64,000 nucleotides of DNA from Nemania diffusa (GCA_038501195.1 JBBPUQ010000005.1:3782001-3846000); one strand, 5' to 3'; shown: positions 12,237 through 24,164, counted from the first letter of the stretch. Numbers and translations are program-made. Notes: generated from the sequence alone by a model not told the origin.

Positions 12237-12908
12237 ATGATGGCCACGACCTTTCATGCGTTTGGCAATCTCCCAACCGAACTACGCCTACAGATCTGGG
12301 CCTTGGCAATACGCCCTCGCATCGTACATGTCCGTGCCACGCGCTTCGAATACAAGACACCAACCCCACCGCCTGGCCTGATGCAAGCCTGTCGAGAGTC
12401 TCGCCGGTGCGCGCCATACGAGAAGGCGTTTGTCATGTCACGGTTCAGGTACATCTGGGTCAACTTCCAGCTAGACATGATTAGCATCGCAGATGACGAA
12501 ATGAACCGTCTTGCACCACACTGCGCTGCCATTGAACGGCTTAGGTTTACTGTGCCAACCGGGGACGCCGGTGACAGGTTCTATGAGTCTTTCTTCCACT
12601 GGGGCGACGAGCACCTGCGTGAATTCCTAGCTCTGAGAGAGCTGCACATAGTTGTGGAGGATGTCTATTTGTTCTGGGGGTCGGCGTGGGAAGGCGTGAG
12701 ATATGGCAAGTGTCCACGGGAGAATGTCAGATTTCTAGACCCCCATACAGGCCTCTTGTTGACTGGACCCCAACTAGAAATGGCATACGAATGGAGTTGG
12801 CAGAAGGGAGGGAAAGTCTTGGATATAGATGACATAGATGAAGAGGTGCAATTCATGGTACAGGGTGTAACCGGTCTCAATTTTTCAGAGCTTGCCAAGA
12901 TAGATTAG
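12237..12908 (+). CDS. 2EXR domain-containing protein
   Basis: Single exon of 223 residues. The N-terminus FHAFGNLPTELRLQIWALAI, then PRIVHV and LMQACRESRR, is the 2EXR signature. This is a large F-box-like family in filamentous ascomycetes with no established biochemical role. The C-terminus is acidic (DIDDIDEEVQF). Two adjacent ATGs at 12237 and 12240 both fit. No signal peptide or TM segment, so probably intracellular. It sits inside the secreted-protein island, but nothing in the sequence ties it to its neighbours. Confidence 0.85.
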   Translation: MMATTFHAFGNLPTELRLQIWALAIRPRIVHVRATRFEYKTPTPPPGLMQACRESRRCAPYEKAFVMSRFRYIWVNFQLDMISIADDEMNRLAPHCAAIERLRFTVPTGDAGDRFYESFFHWGDEHLREFLALRELHIVVEDVYLFWGSAWEGVRYGKCPRENVRFLDPHTGLLLTGPQLEMAYEWSWQKGGKVLDIDDIDEEVQFMVQGVTGLNFSELAKID

Positions 12909-13068
12909 TCAGGCCTAACGAGTCTCGGCTTTCGACGAGATATTGCGACTAGTTACCTATCTCTTGAGCTACAGGTGCAAGCATACATAATCTCGAACAT
13001 CAAAACCTGGCCCTCATATTTCGCCATTTCTATTTCGCGTCTTCCTCAGTCCACCCTTTCGCAATCCC

Positions 13069-13980
13069 TTAGATGCATCCGTTCGCCTTGGTCTCGACAC
13101 TCCGGAAAGACTTGATGACCACTCGGTGGTCATTGGCCCTCTGATCTCTGTAGACAGCAGTTTTCACATCAGCTAGGACCTTCCGTACCTGCCATTTGCT
13201 GCTAAAGGACTTAGAAGCTGCTGCATTCGATGCCGTCTTTTCCCAATCAACCGTTGTCCACTCTGCCGCAGGGTCGATAGGGTTGTGGCCGGGCCCGACG
13301 CTCTGTGTCGCCACCGTGATATCAGGGTAGCCCTCAGAATTCAGATGGGTTCTCACGCCGTCGATGAGATAGGGGCCATGATCACCCACTCTAGCGGTCT
13401 TAATCGCCGTGGTCGTCTCGGCGAAGCGTTCGAAGAGCCACTTGGTATCGGCGTTGTTTTTCCCGCTCGCGTTCGCTGCGACCACCACCTTTGCGACCCT
13501 TCTGATGTTTCTCACGTAATTATCGTCGCTGTTGAGAATAATCCTATACCCTGGATAATCTTTAACCTTCGGCCTAGGTTGAGCTAAGAAATGTGCATAC
13601 ACCTTCTTTGCAGTCTCCTCTGGGTCAGGATTCGTGTCTGTGAGAGGTAAGGGGTTCCCAGAGCTGTCAGCCACTAATGGATCGCTGCGGTCTGCGCCGC
13701 CGATGAAGTTAAGAAGCTGGCTGAAAGTACACCGTTTGTTAGGCAAAGTGCCTGGGCACTTGACCCATTGCTCCATGCCCTTTGCGTTGGTTCTGCATCT
13801 TGAGTTTGCAGGATCCCAACTCTTACACTTCCATCCAAGTGTCTGATCTGTTGGGTCATTTAGGCCGTCGATTTGATAGGCATAAAATAACCATACTCGC
13901 TCTAGTGCTCCCGCGTAGCCACCAGCTAAGACCTTGGTGACGAAGAGGAAGAGGGAGACGATAATGATTTTGGTCTGCAT
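13069..13980 (-). CDS. Secreted protein of unknown family, divergent from chitinase
   Basis: Single exon of 303 residues from the start MQTKIIIVSLFLFVTKVLAG, a clear signal peptide with cleavage near residue 19-20. The frame is open further upstream, but a downstream Met with the signal peptide is the better start. The mature part begins GGYAGALERVWLFYAYQIDG and carries four Cys in its first third (KCKSWD, RCRTN, WVKCPG, KRCTF) plus one just before the C-terminus (GCI). No TM segment after the signal peptide and no catalytic motif that I recognise. It shares a 675-bp intergenic region with the large chitinase gene, which suggests co-regulation and perhaps a joint role at a chitinous surface; that is inference only. 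Confidence 0.75.
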   Translation of the reverse strand: MQTKIIIVSLFLFVTKVLAGGYAGALERVWLFYAYQIDGLNDPTDQTLGWKCKSWDPANSRCRTNAKGMEQWVKCPGTLPNKRCTFSQLLNFIGGADRSDPLVADSSGNPLPLTDTNPDPEETAKKVYAHFLAQPRPKVKDYPGYRIILNSDDNYVRNIRRVAKVVVAANASGKNNADTKWLFERFAETTTAIKTARVGDHGPYLIDGVRTHLNSEGYPDITVATQSVGPGHNPIDPAAEWTTVDWEKTASNAAASKSFSSKWQVRKVLADVKTAVYRDQRANDHRVVIKSFRSVETKANGCI

Positions 13981-14655
13981 GTTGAGCAGTACCTGGAGGA
14001 AAGAAAACGGCAAGTTAGGAATATACGAGGCGAGCCCGAAGCAGAGGCCGAGGAGGTAGCGAAGATAGGTAGAACAAACTGTAGACAGGGAGTTGACAAT
14101 AATCACCAGAGTCATACAAGAGATATGAGATTCACCTCTCTGTGGAGGGCACTGGCAAAGTCCTCATTATAGATACACCATTTCGGGACTGGCTGGTGTG
14201 CATCATGGCTCCTGAGTTCGCGCAGTCATCGAGACTCGGAGCCTGAGCGGGCTCTCGAAATTGCAAATCGTATCGTGTCTTGGCTTATGCCGACTAGTCA
14301 CCAACATTATACTCATGAAGATACGGCGCATGCTAGCCTGACGCATGTTGGTTGCTTCTGATCCACCTGGGCTGATACGACGGCGGATTTGGATGTACCT
14401 TCATGTACCTCCAAATGGCATACAGGGGTCCAGCATCGTCGAGTCGCGGCATCTACAATATGATAGATATTTTGAATGTTGGTGAGTCTTCAAATTATGT
14501 CTGTCGAGAGACTGTTAAAAACGGTTTAGTAGACCGACTTTCCTCTCCGCGTCTTGCTCGTTCTGTCTCTCTCTATCGCCCTCCCTTTCTCTCCTGTCTA
14601 TCGTCTTCAACCGGTTGGGGTCCGTTTGACCTCCTTTCCTCCATTATCTGTCAAC
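13981..14655. promoter_or_regulatory. Shared promoter region, secreted protein / chitinase
   Basis: 675 bp separate the two divergent start codons. The side next to the chitinase is pyrimidine-rich (TCTCTC tracts, 14540-14645), like a fungal 5' leader. No specific regulator site could be assigned. Confidence 0.45.
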
Positions 14656-17600
14656 ATGACGGGTGCTTTATTATGGTACCTTGCTTCGTTCATCTTAGTA
14701 GCAGGGTCGATAGCCCCGGCTGATGCAATTCAGCTCCGTGATGATTCAGATGCCAACTTGGACAATTGGCGTGCTGCAAATGATCGCACATCATCAACCG
14801 AGACATGTCCCTCCTCATGCGCAGATGACAGTGGTAACCTCGCCTCATGGTTTATTTTCGAAGATGTAGCCAGCTTGGCAGCCTGCAACGAGACCATGTT
14901 GCTGAGATTCAGCATCCAGGAAACAACAGCCGATAATGAGCAAGTACTTGCTACCGCCATCAGAGGTTGCAAAGCAGATTATAGCTTTGCTTCTGCGGAA
15001 GAAAACTCGGCCATGACAGATGACAAGGTGGCCGCGGTCTGCCCGACGCCCAACCATGATATTGTTGAGGCAGCAGTCACCATTGGCCAGCAGCCCTTTG
15101 GCAACACTGTGGACGAACACAGCAATAATCAGGCTGGCGGCAGTATTCTCTCAGCGGGATACCAAGTTAGAAACTACTTGAGCTCAAAGGAGCCCTCTTG
15201 CACGGAGAATGTGTTGGCTTTTGGCTATTCCCAGAGTGCCATCTTCGGACTATTCGCTGGAGTCCAAGTGTATCAACATGGTGTCCATGCCGACATCTTG
15301 AGCCGCTTTTTACAAGATCTGGAGGCGAAAGACACGTCTTCCGGACCTCTGATCGCTCAACTCTGTCCTGTGAACGGGGTCGGTGCTGATTATGCCGTCG
15401 GAATCGTTGCTGGCTCTGTTGATGATTTGGCCCAAGTCCGGGAAGTGATGCAATCATGGGCTGATGGAAGATGTGTGTCTGGGGACTTCGAGAATTACAT
15501 GACAATCTCTGTACGAGTTCCTGCCCAGCTCGGAGGACCCAACAACTCCAGCTCGTCGTCTAACTCCAGTTCTACCCCCGCCTCGCTAGCAGAGCTATCA
15601 AAAGACACCCGCATCTGGGCTCGATCGGGACTCGCACCGCGGGCCACTTGCAAGACTACAACCGTTAAGTCTGGTGACGGCTGCGATGCTGTCGCTACAA
15701 GATGCGGCATTACGACAGCAGATCTACAAAAATACAACACTGCCAAAGACTTCTGCACTACTCTTGTCCCTGACCAAGTCGTATGCTGTTCCTCTGGCAC
15801 ATTGCCTGACCCCATCCCGGCGGCCAACTCTGACGGGACGTGTAAGACCCAATCTGTCGTCAGCGGCGATTCCTGCAGTTCATTAGCTTCCAAGTGCGGT
15901 CTCAAGCCAACAGACTTTACTACGTTACACCCGGCCTCGACCTTTTGTTCTACTTTGCAAGTCGGACAGCGGGTTTGCTGTACGCATGGGGTACTGCCAG
16001 ATATCACGCCAAAGCCTAATTCAGATGGATCCTGCGCGGTCTACACCGTCAAGAGTGGCGATGGCTGCTCGATTATAGCTGCTTCTTATGGAATAACTCA
16101 AGCCAACATTGAGACCTTCAACAAGAAGACGTGGGGCTGGAATGGATGCTCGGCGCTTTTGCCTGCGGAAAAGATCTGCCTTAGCACAGGGACGCCTCCT
16201 TTCCCCGACTCTGTGTCTAATGCTGTCTGCGGGCCACAGGTACCTGGTACGAAGAAGCCAGAATCTGGAACCAGCGATACCTGGGCGAGCCTGAATCCTT
16301 GCCCTTTGAATGTCTGCTGTAACGTCTGGGGCCAGTGCGGCGCTACGGACGACTTCTGTGTCATCAACCCAGCAAGTACTGGGGCACCAGGTACAACTCT
16401 GCCAGGCAAAAACGCTTGTAAGTCACGCCAGGCAACTGCAGTTGACCCGTATTACACCATACTATTTGCTAACGAGTCTGTTACTACCTATAGGTATCTC
16501 TCACTGTGGTAGAGACATCATCAAAGGCTCAGCCCCGGCTAAGACCATGCGTGTCACCTATTTTGAATCTTGGAACGAGAATCGCCCGTGTCTACAAATG
16601 GACGTGGAGCAGATTGACACATCCCAGTATACCCACGTCCACTTTGCCTTCGCCAACATCACCCAGAACTTTGCCATTGACATTAGCGGCGTCCAGCAGC
16701 AGTTTGACAGCTTTAAGGCGTTGACTGATGTGAAGAGAATAATCACCTTTGGTGGGTGGGACTTTAGCACCGCGCCTGGCACATACAATATTCTTCGTGA
16801 AGCTACTAAGGCTGCTAACAGAGCTAAATTTGAGAGCAACATTGTCGCCTTTGTCAAGCTGCATAACCTGGACGGTGTAGATCTTGACTGGGAATATCCA
16901 GGCGTAAGTTAACTGACTTGTCTTCACCTCCTCGTGCCAATGCTAACCTTCTTGTTGCTAAAGGCCCCCGATATTCCCGACATTCCTGCTGGGGACCCCG
17001 ACGCTGGCGAAGACCTTTATCAGACCTTGAGTGGTCTCAAGTCCGCCTTCGGCAGCAGCAAGTCTGTTTCACTCGCTGCCCCGGCCTCTTACTGGTACCT
17101 CAAAGCCTTCCCCATCGCGAATATAGGTACTGTAGTAGATTACATCGTCTACTTGACCTATGATCTACACGGCCAATGGGATTATGGCAACCAATGGACC
17201 TCCCCGGGCTGCCCTACCGGCAACTGTCTCCGCTCCCACGTCAATCTTACCGAGACTTTGGACGCCTTATCCTTAATTACCAAGGCGGGCGTGCCGTCAA
17301 ACAAGGTTGTGGTAGGCGTGACTAGCTACGGACGATCGTTCAAGATGGCTCAGGCTGGGTGCTCAGGGCCTACCTGCAAGTTTACCGGCTCGCCAAGAGT
17401 GTCCAACGCACTCCCAGGTCGCTGTACTGGTACCAATGGCTATCTCTCTGACGCTGAAATCGAGGAGATTATTTCCCAAGGCAGGGTGAACAAGCAATGG
17501 GTCGATGCCGACTCGAACATTCTGGTCTACAACGACACGGAGTGGGTGGCATACATGAATGATTCGATCAAATCAGAGAGGGCAAGTCTGTACGCCTCGT

Positions 17601-18978
17601 ACAACTTCGCTGGAACAAGTGAGTGGGCTGTTGATTTGCAACAGTTCGAGGAGTAAGTCTTCTACTCTACTTTTACAGCTAAAATGTTCCTCCTTCCAAG
17701 CATGCTAATATGGCTTTCAGCGGCACGGGCCTAGACGACGACTACGACCCCGATTACGTTTCCACAATTGATGAAGACTATTATATGGATTGCGATGCCA
17801 TGTACGATAGCCTCGACCAGCTCGTAGACAGGAAGAGTAAGCTCCCATCGTACTGCATAGATCAGTACGTTGTCGACGTCGAAATCAACATCATGAGTGC
17901 CGCGCTCGACAAGTACGACGACCTCATTAACGGCGGCTATGACGACAAATTCAAGATTTACGAGGATTACACCATTGAACAGGTCCCCGCCCAGATCAAC
18001 GCCTTCATGGGCAACGGGCACGCCGATGATTACTTCAAGTGTCAGGAGACGGGATACCGCTCTTGCTGCACCAGCTGCCGATATGCCGCCTGCACGACAG
18101 ACTGCGACAAGTCGAGTGACTGCAAGAATGGAGTAGGTACTCGCGACGTCACCTGTCCCACAGTCTATGCAGGCGGGTCTCAGGGGATCGACTATTTCAA
18201 CACGAAGGTACCCAACGTGACATATACGCTGACAAACTCGGACGGCTTCTATGCTGCGATCAACAAGGACTACGGTATAGAGAAAGACTGGATCAAATTC
18301 GGCAATACCGACGTCAGATTCTCCAACGGGTGCCAGTACTCTGGCAAGAACGTCAAGGAGTGTCAGATGAAGATGGACGACTGGTTCTGGAACTACCCCG
18401 GGCCCGCCGACAAGATCGACGTGTTCAACCCCAAGGACGTCGTCGAAAAGTCATACGACAAGTTCAGAGACCTCCTCGACCGCCTCCAACTGATCAACGC
18501 CATCGGCGAGCTAGATGTCCTGCTCAACATGCAAGACCTAGCCGACGCCTCCTCCCTGCCAGCCCTGACCATACAATCCGCCGTAGACAGCATGGACAAG
18601 GTCGTCAAGGAAGCCAAGGAGATCGAAAAGGTGGAGCGGGAAGAGCTCATCGCCGGCTTCCTCGGCGGCATCCTCTTCTTCATCCCGTTCGTCGGGGAGG
18701 CGCTGGATGCCAGCTTGGCCGCCATCCGCGCGGGCTTGCAGATCATCGAGGCTGCCGGCGAGGCCGCCCTGCTGGCCTTCACCGTCGTCGAGGACCCCGG
18801 CAATGCCTTCGCGGCCGTGTTCAGCACGCTGGCGGGTGCGGCCTTCAGCCGTGGGTTATGGTCCAAGGCCGCGGGCGAGCGGAGGAGTCTGAGTGACGGG
18901 GACGCTAAGAAATTGGGCTCGATCCACGATGATCTGGGCAAGATTGACAACACTCGGAACGGGGTCTGTACTATATAG
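14656..18978 (+). CDS. Killer-toxin-like chitinase: 3 LysM, CBM18, GH18, toxin-like C-terminus
   Basis: Four exons: 14656..16417, 16494..16903, 16964..17652, 17721..18978; 1372 residues. Signal peptide about 1-24, then a Cys-containing N-terminal domain and a Ser/Asn-rich linker. Three LysM domains lie at about 332-378, 396-442 and 460-509 (each SGD-C...C...CC or C), then a hevein-type CBM18 at about 525-570 (CPLNVCCNVWGQCG). GH18 spans about 605-955 with the complete catalytic motif DGVDLDWE at 714-721 (acid Glu721), an FGGW strand and VGVTSYGRSF. The C-terminal 415 residues hold Cys clusters and a long hydrophobic Ala/Gly-rich stretch (about 1263-1330). This layout matches subgroup C chitinases resembling yeast zymocin chitin-binding subunits; such enzymes are implicated in fungal antagonism and wall penetration. 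The third donor, GTAAGT at 17653, contains an in-frame TAA. Confidence 0.92.
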
Positions 18979-19899
18979 TAGTGTTCGTAAAAGGGATGGT
19001 ATTTAAAAATAGCATAACATTGGAGTTTTAGCTGGAGCCTGCACATCCACGCTTATCGAATGCTCTGTAAAAACCAGTATGGAAGTCTATAAGTCGCCTC
19101 CTACAAATAATTATAAATTTATATAAAGTCTTTTTTTTTTAATAAAATTCTAATTTAATATAAAAATTATATATGTCTAATGGTTGGTTCGTCTACAACC
19201 CACCCGTAAGGTCAACCCTTCAAAAAGAATACTAGCATAACCAAAGTGACAGCTCTGATTTAGGAGGCGAATGACCTTAATTAGTCTCATTAGATACATA
19301 TTTCACTACGCCTAACACTTTTATGAGCTTACTGTTCTCTTATTTATTCCATACTAATATAGGACCTCTAGTCTCCTTAGGGGCCTTGAGGACCAGGAAT
19401 CAATTGATCTTTCTGTTGAGCCCTAACCCTTTTGCACCTTGTTCCTAGCTGCTACAGGTCTCCAATTCATTCCGGGACAAAACCCCTGACAGTCTTGGCC
19501 AACATAAGTAGAAGTTAAAAACACGAGTAGGAGATTCGGTTCCCCATAGCCCTTTTTGAGATTTGTCGATATACATATCTACACTAGATATATATTGGAG
19601 GAAATATGGTAACCGTTTGTATTGTTTATTTGCAGCTCCCTTGCTATCTTAGTTTGAGTAGCTACTCCTGCCTTAGTTCATTTACACGACGAAAATCAAC
19701 GATAGTGAGAGACGAAACCACACGAGGCGGTTTGCTCCCTAGTGACTACCTATCTATAAACCCTCAAGGGCCAGAGGTGTTGTCTGGATCCCACCGTATT
19801 TACTAGCACAAACCTGTCTTCGCCAAACGCCGGCATGTCTTGTTTTCCCTTTACACTTCTATCGTCTGCATTTCTAGCCCGACAGGATCCCTTAGTCTC
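18979..19899. other. Convergent intergenic region
   Basis: Lies between the 3' ends of the chitinase and the membrane-protein gene. AT-rich just after the chitinase (about 19095-19170, with a T tract). Contains no supported gene; a 66-codon frame at 19606 is not protein-like. Confidence 0.5.
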
Positions 19900-21220
19900 T
19901 CACCCCGGCACCTCGTAAATCGTATCGGGCTGCGCGGGCTTGGCTCGCTCCGCGGCACTGTTGGGCGGTTCCTCCGAAGCCGCACTCACGAGGCTCTCGG
20001 GATATCCATAGGTCGCGGTGGAGAGCTGGGAAACGTTCGAGTGTCTGGTATCGCCGTACACGCCCGGGCGGTACGGCTGGTACTGGCGCGACGTCGGCGA
20101 GAGGCCTGGCGGGGTGGGCGAGTTGGGGATCGAAGACGGGGACAAGGTCGATGCGCTTCGGGGCTCGTCGGCTGGGAGTTCCGCCTTGAAACCGCTGAAT
20201 ACCGGGGGGTGTGGACCCGACGGCTGGCCAGGGACGGGGTCGACTTGAACTGTTGGTAGGGGGGGCTGCGAGGTTGGCATCTCCTTCTTCTTTGCCCTGC
20301 GCCTCCAGAGAGTCGCGGCTAGGGCGATAAGAGCGATAATCAGGGCAGCTCCAAAAACGCTGCCAATGCCTATGCCTGCTTTAGCGCCCGCAGAGAGACC
20401 AGCGGTAGGTGAGGCTGTGTTCGATGGTGTTGATGTAGTTGCCGTTGAGCCGACTGCGCTGCCGCTGCTTGAAGATGAAATACTGGTCGTGCTCGTCGCC
20501 TGAGTGGATGTTGTCGATGCGGTGTTTGTTGTGGTGATTGAAGTTGGCTCGTGACCAGGGAACCAAGATATCGTGCCTCCTAGGCTTTGTGGTAGGCTTG
20601 CGATATTCGCGAGCATAGGGCTATCTTGGAAGAGAACGGTATCCTCTGAGCATTTGCAGTTCGGCGTAGGCGGATCTGATCCAACGACATTATTTTCTTC
20701 CGGGCATCCTGCCCACGAGGTCTGATCTGGGTCGCATCGTACAAGACCTACCCTATTATCACGTTAGGGATGAGGTCAATAGAGAGGTGATGTTTCCAGA
20801 GTTCTCTACCGCGCATTATTACACGCGACATGCGCCACTCAATGATGGAACAAGCGAATAGGGATCTGGGCGAAGAAGGATGCTCGTACTTACCAAGATT
20901 GATTATAATAATCACCCTTATTTTGGCATGCAGGGCCACTGAAATCTTGGGTAGTACAGCCCGCGAGATAGGTGATGCCAACTGCGGCGGCTCTGTTAGC
21001 TGGCTGTAGAAGACTCGGATCGACTATGAAGCATATCTAGACATAACTTACATCTCGCATGATAGCAAGCGTTGCTGGACAAGCAGTTATCGCCATAGTG
21101 GCAGCAAGCGTAGCTATTACCGTCGGCCACATTTCCGCAAGGGATGTATTCATCCTCTAAAGCGACGTTTACGTTGGACCAACACGAACCGTTGGAGATG
21201 TTTAGGTCAATCCCGTCCAT
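19900..21220 (-). CDS. Single-pass membrane protein with Cys-rich ectodomain and Ser/Thr stalk
   Basis: Three exons, complement(19900..20752, 20894..20981, 21052..21220), 369 residues. The ectodomain begins GSCWSNVNVALEDEYIPCGN, then YACCHYGDNCLSSNACY, GITYLAGCTTQDF and WVGLVRCDPDQTSWAGCP. This Cys pattern is common in predicted Pezizomycotina surface proteins. A Ser/Thr-rich stalk follows, then one TM segment (about 212-234: GIGIGSVFGAALIIALIALA) with a basic stop (WRRRAKKK) and a Pro/Ser-rich cytoplasmic tail. The plan recalls Mid2/Wsc-type wall sensors, but homology is not claimed. Introns are 70 nt and 141 nt with GTAAGT donors. No signal peptide precedes the chosen ATG at 21220, so the true N-terminus may lie in an unrecognised upstream exon. 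Confidence 0.75.
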
Positions 21221-24164
21221 GCTGGCATCCGTGTGGCTCTTGCCAGGTAGGTACCAGACTCGAAAGTTTGCTTGAAAACTGAGTCTGGGGTAGGAAAGTT
21301 TCTTGGGACAACTTGGGCGGTGAAAGTTCGTATTGCTTTAAGCGCATGACCTCGCGGAGAAATGTGAGGTATCAAGTTAGCTAGGAAAATTGCAAAATCC
21401 AGGGGAGTGGGGAGAACAAAGAAAACAAATGTAGTGATTCGTTTGCTCACACAATTGTCGGTGCGAGGGATCGTCCAGCCGACGAGATTTAGTTCGTGGT
21501 ACAGCTGTGTTTCCTTTTAAGTGCGTATTAGTGAATCAATTGTTTGTCCTGTCAAGCACCGCATTGAACCATGTCGACGATTACTACTGACCAAGGTAGG
21601 TCAGGGCAATTGCTGCCCGAATCGCGGCTGTGTTCAACTCAAGGGATAGATAACAATGCTCAGCCGCCGAGGGCAATGAAAACTGGGAGATTTGAGTTGT
21701 TTAATGTTCAATTGATTTTAGTATTCTACATCTATTACCCCTCTTGACCTCTTAGACACTTAGACATGTCTATAACTCGAAATGGAGGAAGTTAGGAGAA
21801 CACCATCTCTAGTCTGCATGCGGGCTCGGGCAACACGAACAACAACTTCAAGTCGAGCACAACAACTTTTCAGCAGGTTTTCTCGGGCAGGTCAAGAAGT
21901 ACAGCATGGTTCTCCTCCCTACATTGATACCGGCAACTGATGGTCCCGGCGGAGCAAATCTGTCCTGTACCACCAGGGTCTCAATGGTATGATTGGACTA
22001 AACTTGAAAGACAACGGGTTGGTGCACTTCTAATAGGTAGAATCATGCGTGAATCCGCTATACCTAGGCGCTTCGACACACTTACAAATTGCTAAAGTTA
22101 GCCATGTGTTTACGGAATGTCTTAGCTATTGAGAGGCGTCATCCTTAATAAACTTCGCCGCCTCCCTCCCGCTCCCGCCCCCCCTTCTCTCTTTTCCTCC
22201 CTCAAAGCTAACACTGAGGAATCATCTTTTTTTGTGTTACCTATCTTATGATGGCGGTCTGTTTTGGGTTTTGGTTAACCAATAAGAAGTTAGAACCCCT
22301 CTGTCTGGCCCAGAAAACGCTCCATCTTATAGGACCAAAAATGGCATACATAGTATTGTATTGTAAGTACCTATATTATTGGAAATCTGCTTGCAAGCCG
22401 ATATAGTTCTTTTCAATGCGAATGCCAGGGAGCTACAGCGTCTTCTACGGCGCAGAGGGACCTAAGTCATTCAACACAATTTGGGGAATCGTTACAGTAC
22501 CTAACAACTAATAATGACTTGAGTGCGGTATCTCAATCCTGACCATGTCGGAAAGCAATGCTGCGGGAGGTTAGGGGATTACCAAGTATGCATTTTCGCT
22601 AATAAAGAGGAAAAGGGGTAATTAAGATAGGTGATATTAACTTGCCTCGTCATTTTTTTCTTCTTCGCCTCATGTTGGCAAAATTTAGTAAAATAACTTC
22701 CAGGGGCAAATGCTCTAAGTACAAGCCAACGTCATGTGGCCGTTATCGGACAAAACGATAAGAGATTATCTACCCCCGTGTACCTTAAGTAGTGTGTCTG
22801 GGGACCTGCACCTATCTAATTGTGGTTGGAGGCGGTCAAATAAGGTAATGTGCGGTATTTCGCGGCTCATGTCTCTCAACCCTTGGACAACATTTTTCAC
22901 GAACCCCAATGCGGTCTAATTCCACGTTCTCATCAGCTTCGGTACCTCGGATTCATTCATTCATTCAGCCTCACTCACGTCTAGGAAACCAGGTAGTATT
23001 AAAGGATGGAAGAATTCAACATCTCAAAACCCAATTGGCAACCAATTCCTTCCCAGCAGCTTCGCAGTGCAATTTGAAGGCGGCTCTGCTTGGCTGAGCA
23101 ATGATCAGCATCGTGAAAGTAGCAGCCAAGAACGGTACCGTACCTACATACCTACACACACTCTGATAGGGACCTATCTATCTAGGCACCTACAGCCGAG
23201 GGAAGCCCGCCAATTAACAAAGTAGAGGATGATGTACCATCTTTGGGTGTATGTATGTATGTAAGCCTTTCGTGATATCATCCACTAGGAAAGCTTAATG
23301 GCCAAGCTCACATGTCGTACCGGACTAATAAAGAAAAAAAAGGCACTCCACTCTCTGGACTAGTCAAGCTGCAAACTCACATGACTGAGCCTCCGCTGTC
23401 AACCGAATCTTTGGGACTCCCTATCGCAGTATATGCCCTTCTGGTATACTTTCCACGATAGGCAATAGGCCCTTTTGACGTGATATCCGCAGCCTTGGTG
23501 TCCTCGATGCCGGGTCGCATGACGCTTCTCGTTGACGAGATGCCATTTCGAGGCATATATGCATCTCTGATGGACGGTGGGGCGAAGCGAGAGATGGATG
23601 AATGCAAGAGACTCTGGAAGCTTTGCCGACTGCCTCGATCTTCCATCGGGGGCGAGATCGCAGGATACTTGCATCATGCCCTGCCCCGGTGCCCCGAGCA
23701 GAAGCCGTTCCCCTGCACGGCAGACGGGTAGCTAGTTCCTGTCTTGTGATGACCCCATAATTACACTCAGGAAAGGCGCCGGTCTAAGGAGAAGCGCCCT
23801 TTCTGTGACAAAATCCTCGCCCATCCGGATTCAAGATAGATAAGTCCATATACAACTGTCTGTTAGCCTCAATTGGTCCATGAGTCATGCACTCATATGC
23901 ATAGCTTACCAGCTGATCCACACCCAAGCTCTACTAACGTTTATACTTTCAATACTTAAATCTTTGTTGTCTTCTTCCAAACCTCAACAAACTTTATCCA
24001 TTATACCGATGTGTCTTGCCTTTACAGCTTAATCTGCCATATAGCATTGACTACGCTGACTGCCTGTTGTACCCGATTTTTCTCAATCGTGCTGTATATA
24101 CCTTGGTCTGCATCAATTTTTATTCCTAGCTCAGAATCATCGTCATCAGCGTTACTATTCCATC
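21221..24164. other. 2.9-kb intergenic region
   Basis: Divergent spacing between the membrane-protein gene and the aminotransferase gene. No recognised gene. One minus-strand frame at 23377-23646 is open and ends in a perfect splice donor; it is listed separately. Pyrimidine-rich and ATGTATGTATGT tracts are present (22165-22200, about 23250). Confidence 0.45.
23377..23646 (-). CDS. Doubtful exon-like ORF
   Basis: An open frame of 89 codons (MEDRGSRQSFQSLLHSSISR...) with Ser/Arg/Gly-rich composition. Its stop TGA lies inside a GTGAGT donor, a pattern shared by several genuine exons in this window. No downstream exon with coherent sequence was found, and the product is not recognised. It may be a first exon, a gene remnant or chance. 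Confidence 0.2.
   Translation of the reverse strand: MEDRGSRQSFQSLLHSSISRFAPPSIRDAYMPRNGISSTRSVMRPGIEDTKAADITSKGPIAYRGKYTRRAYTAIGSPKDSVDSGGSVM

Noticed and set aside
18330..18896. 188-codon Arg/Pro-rich frame overlapping the chitinase tail
   Set aside because: Composition (RRRPRR-like) is that of a frame-shifted GC-rich exon; the chitinase frame is continuous with its upstream exons.
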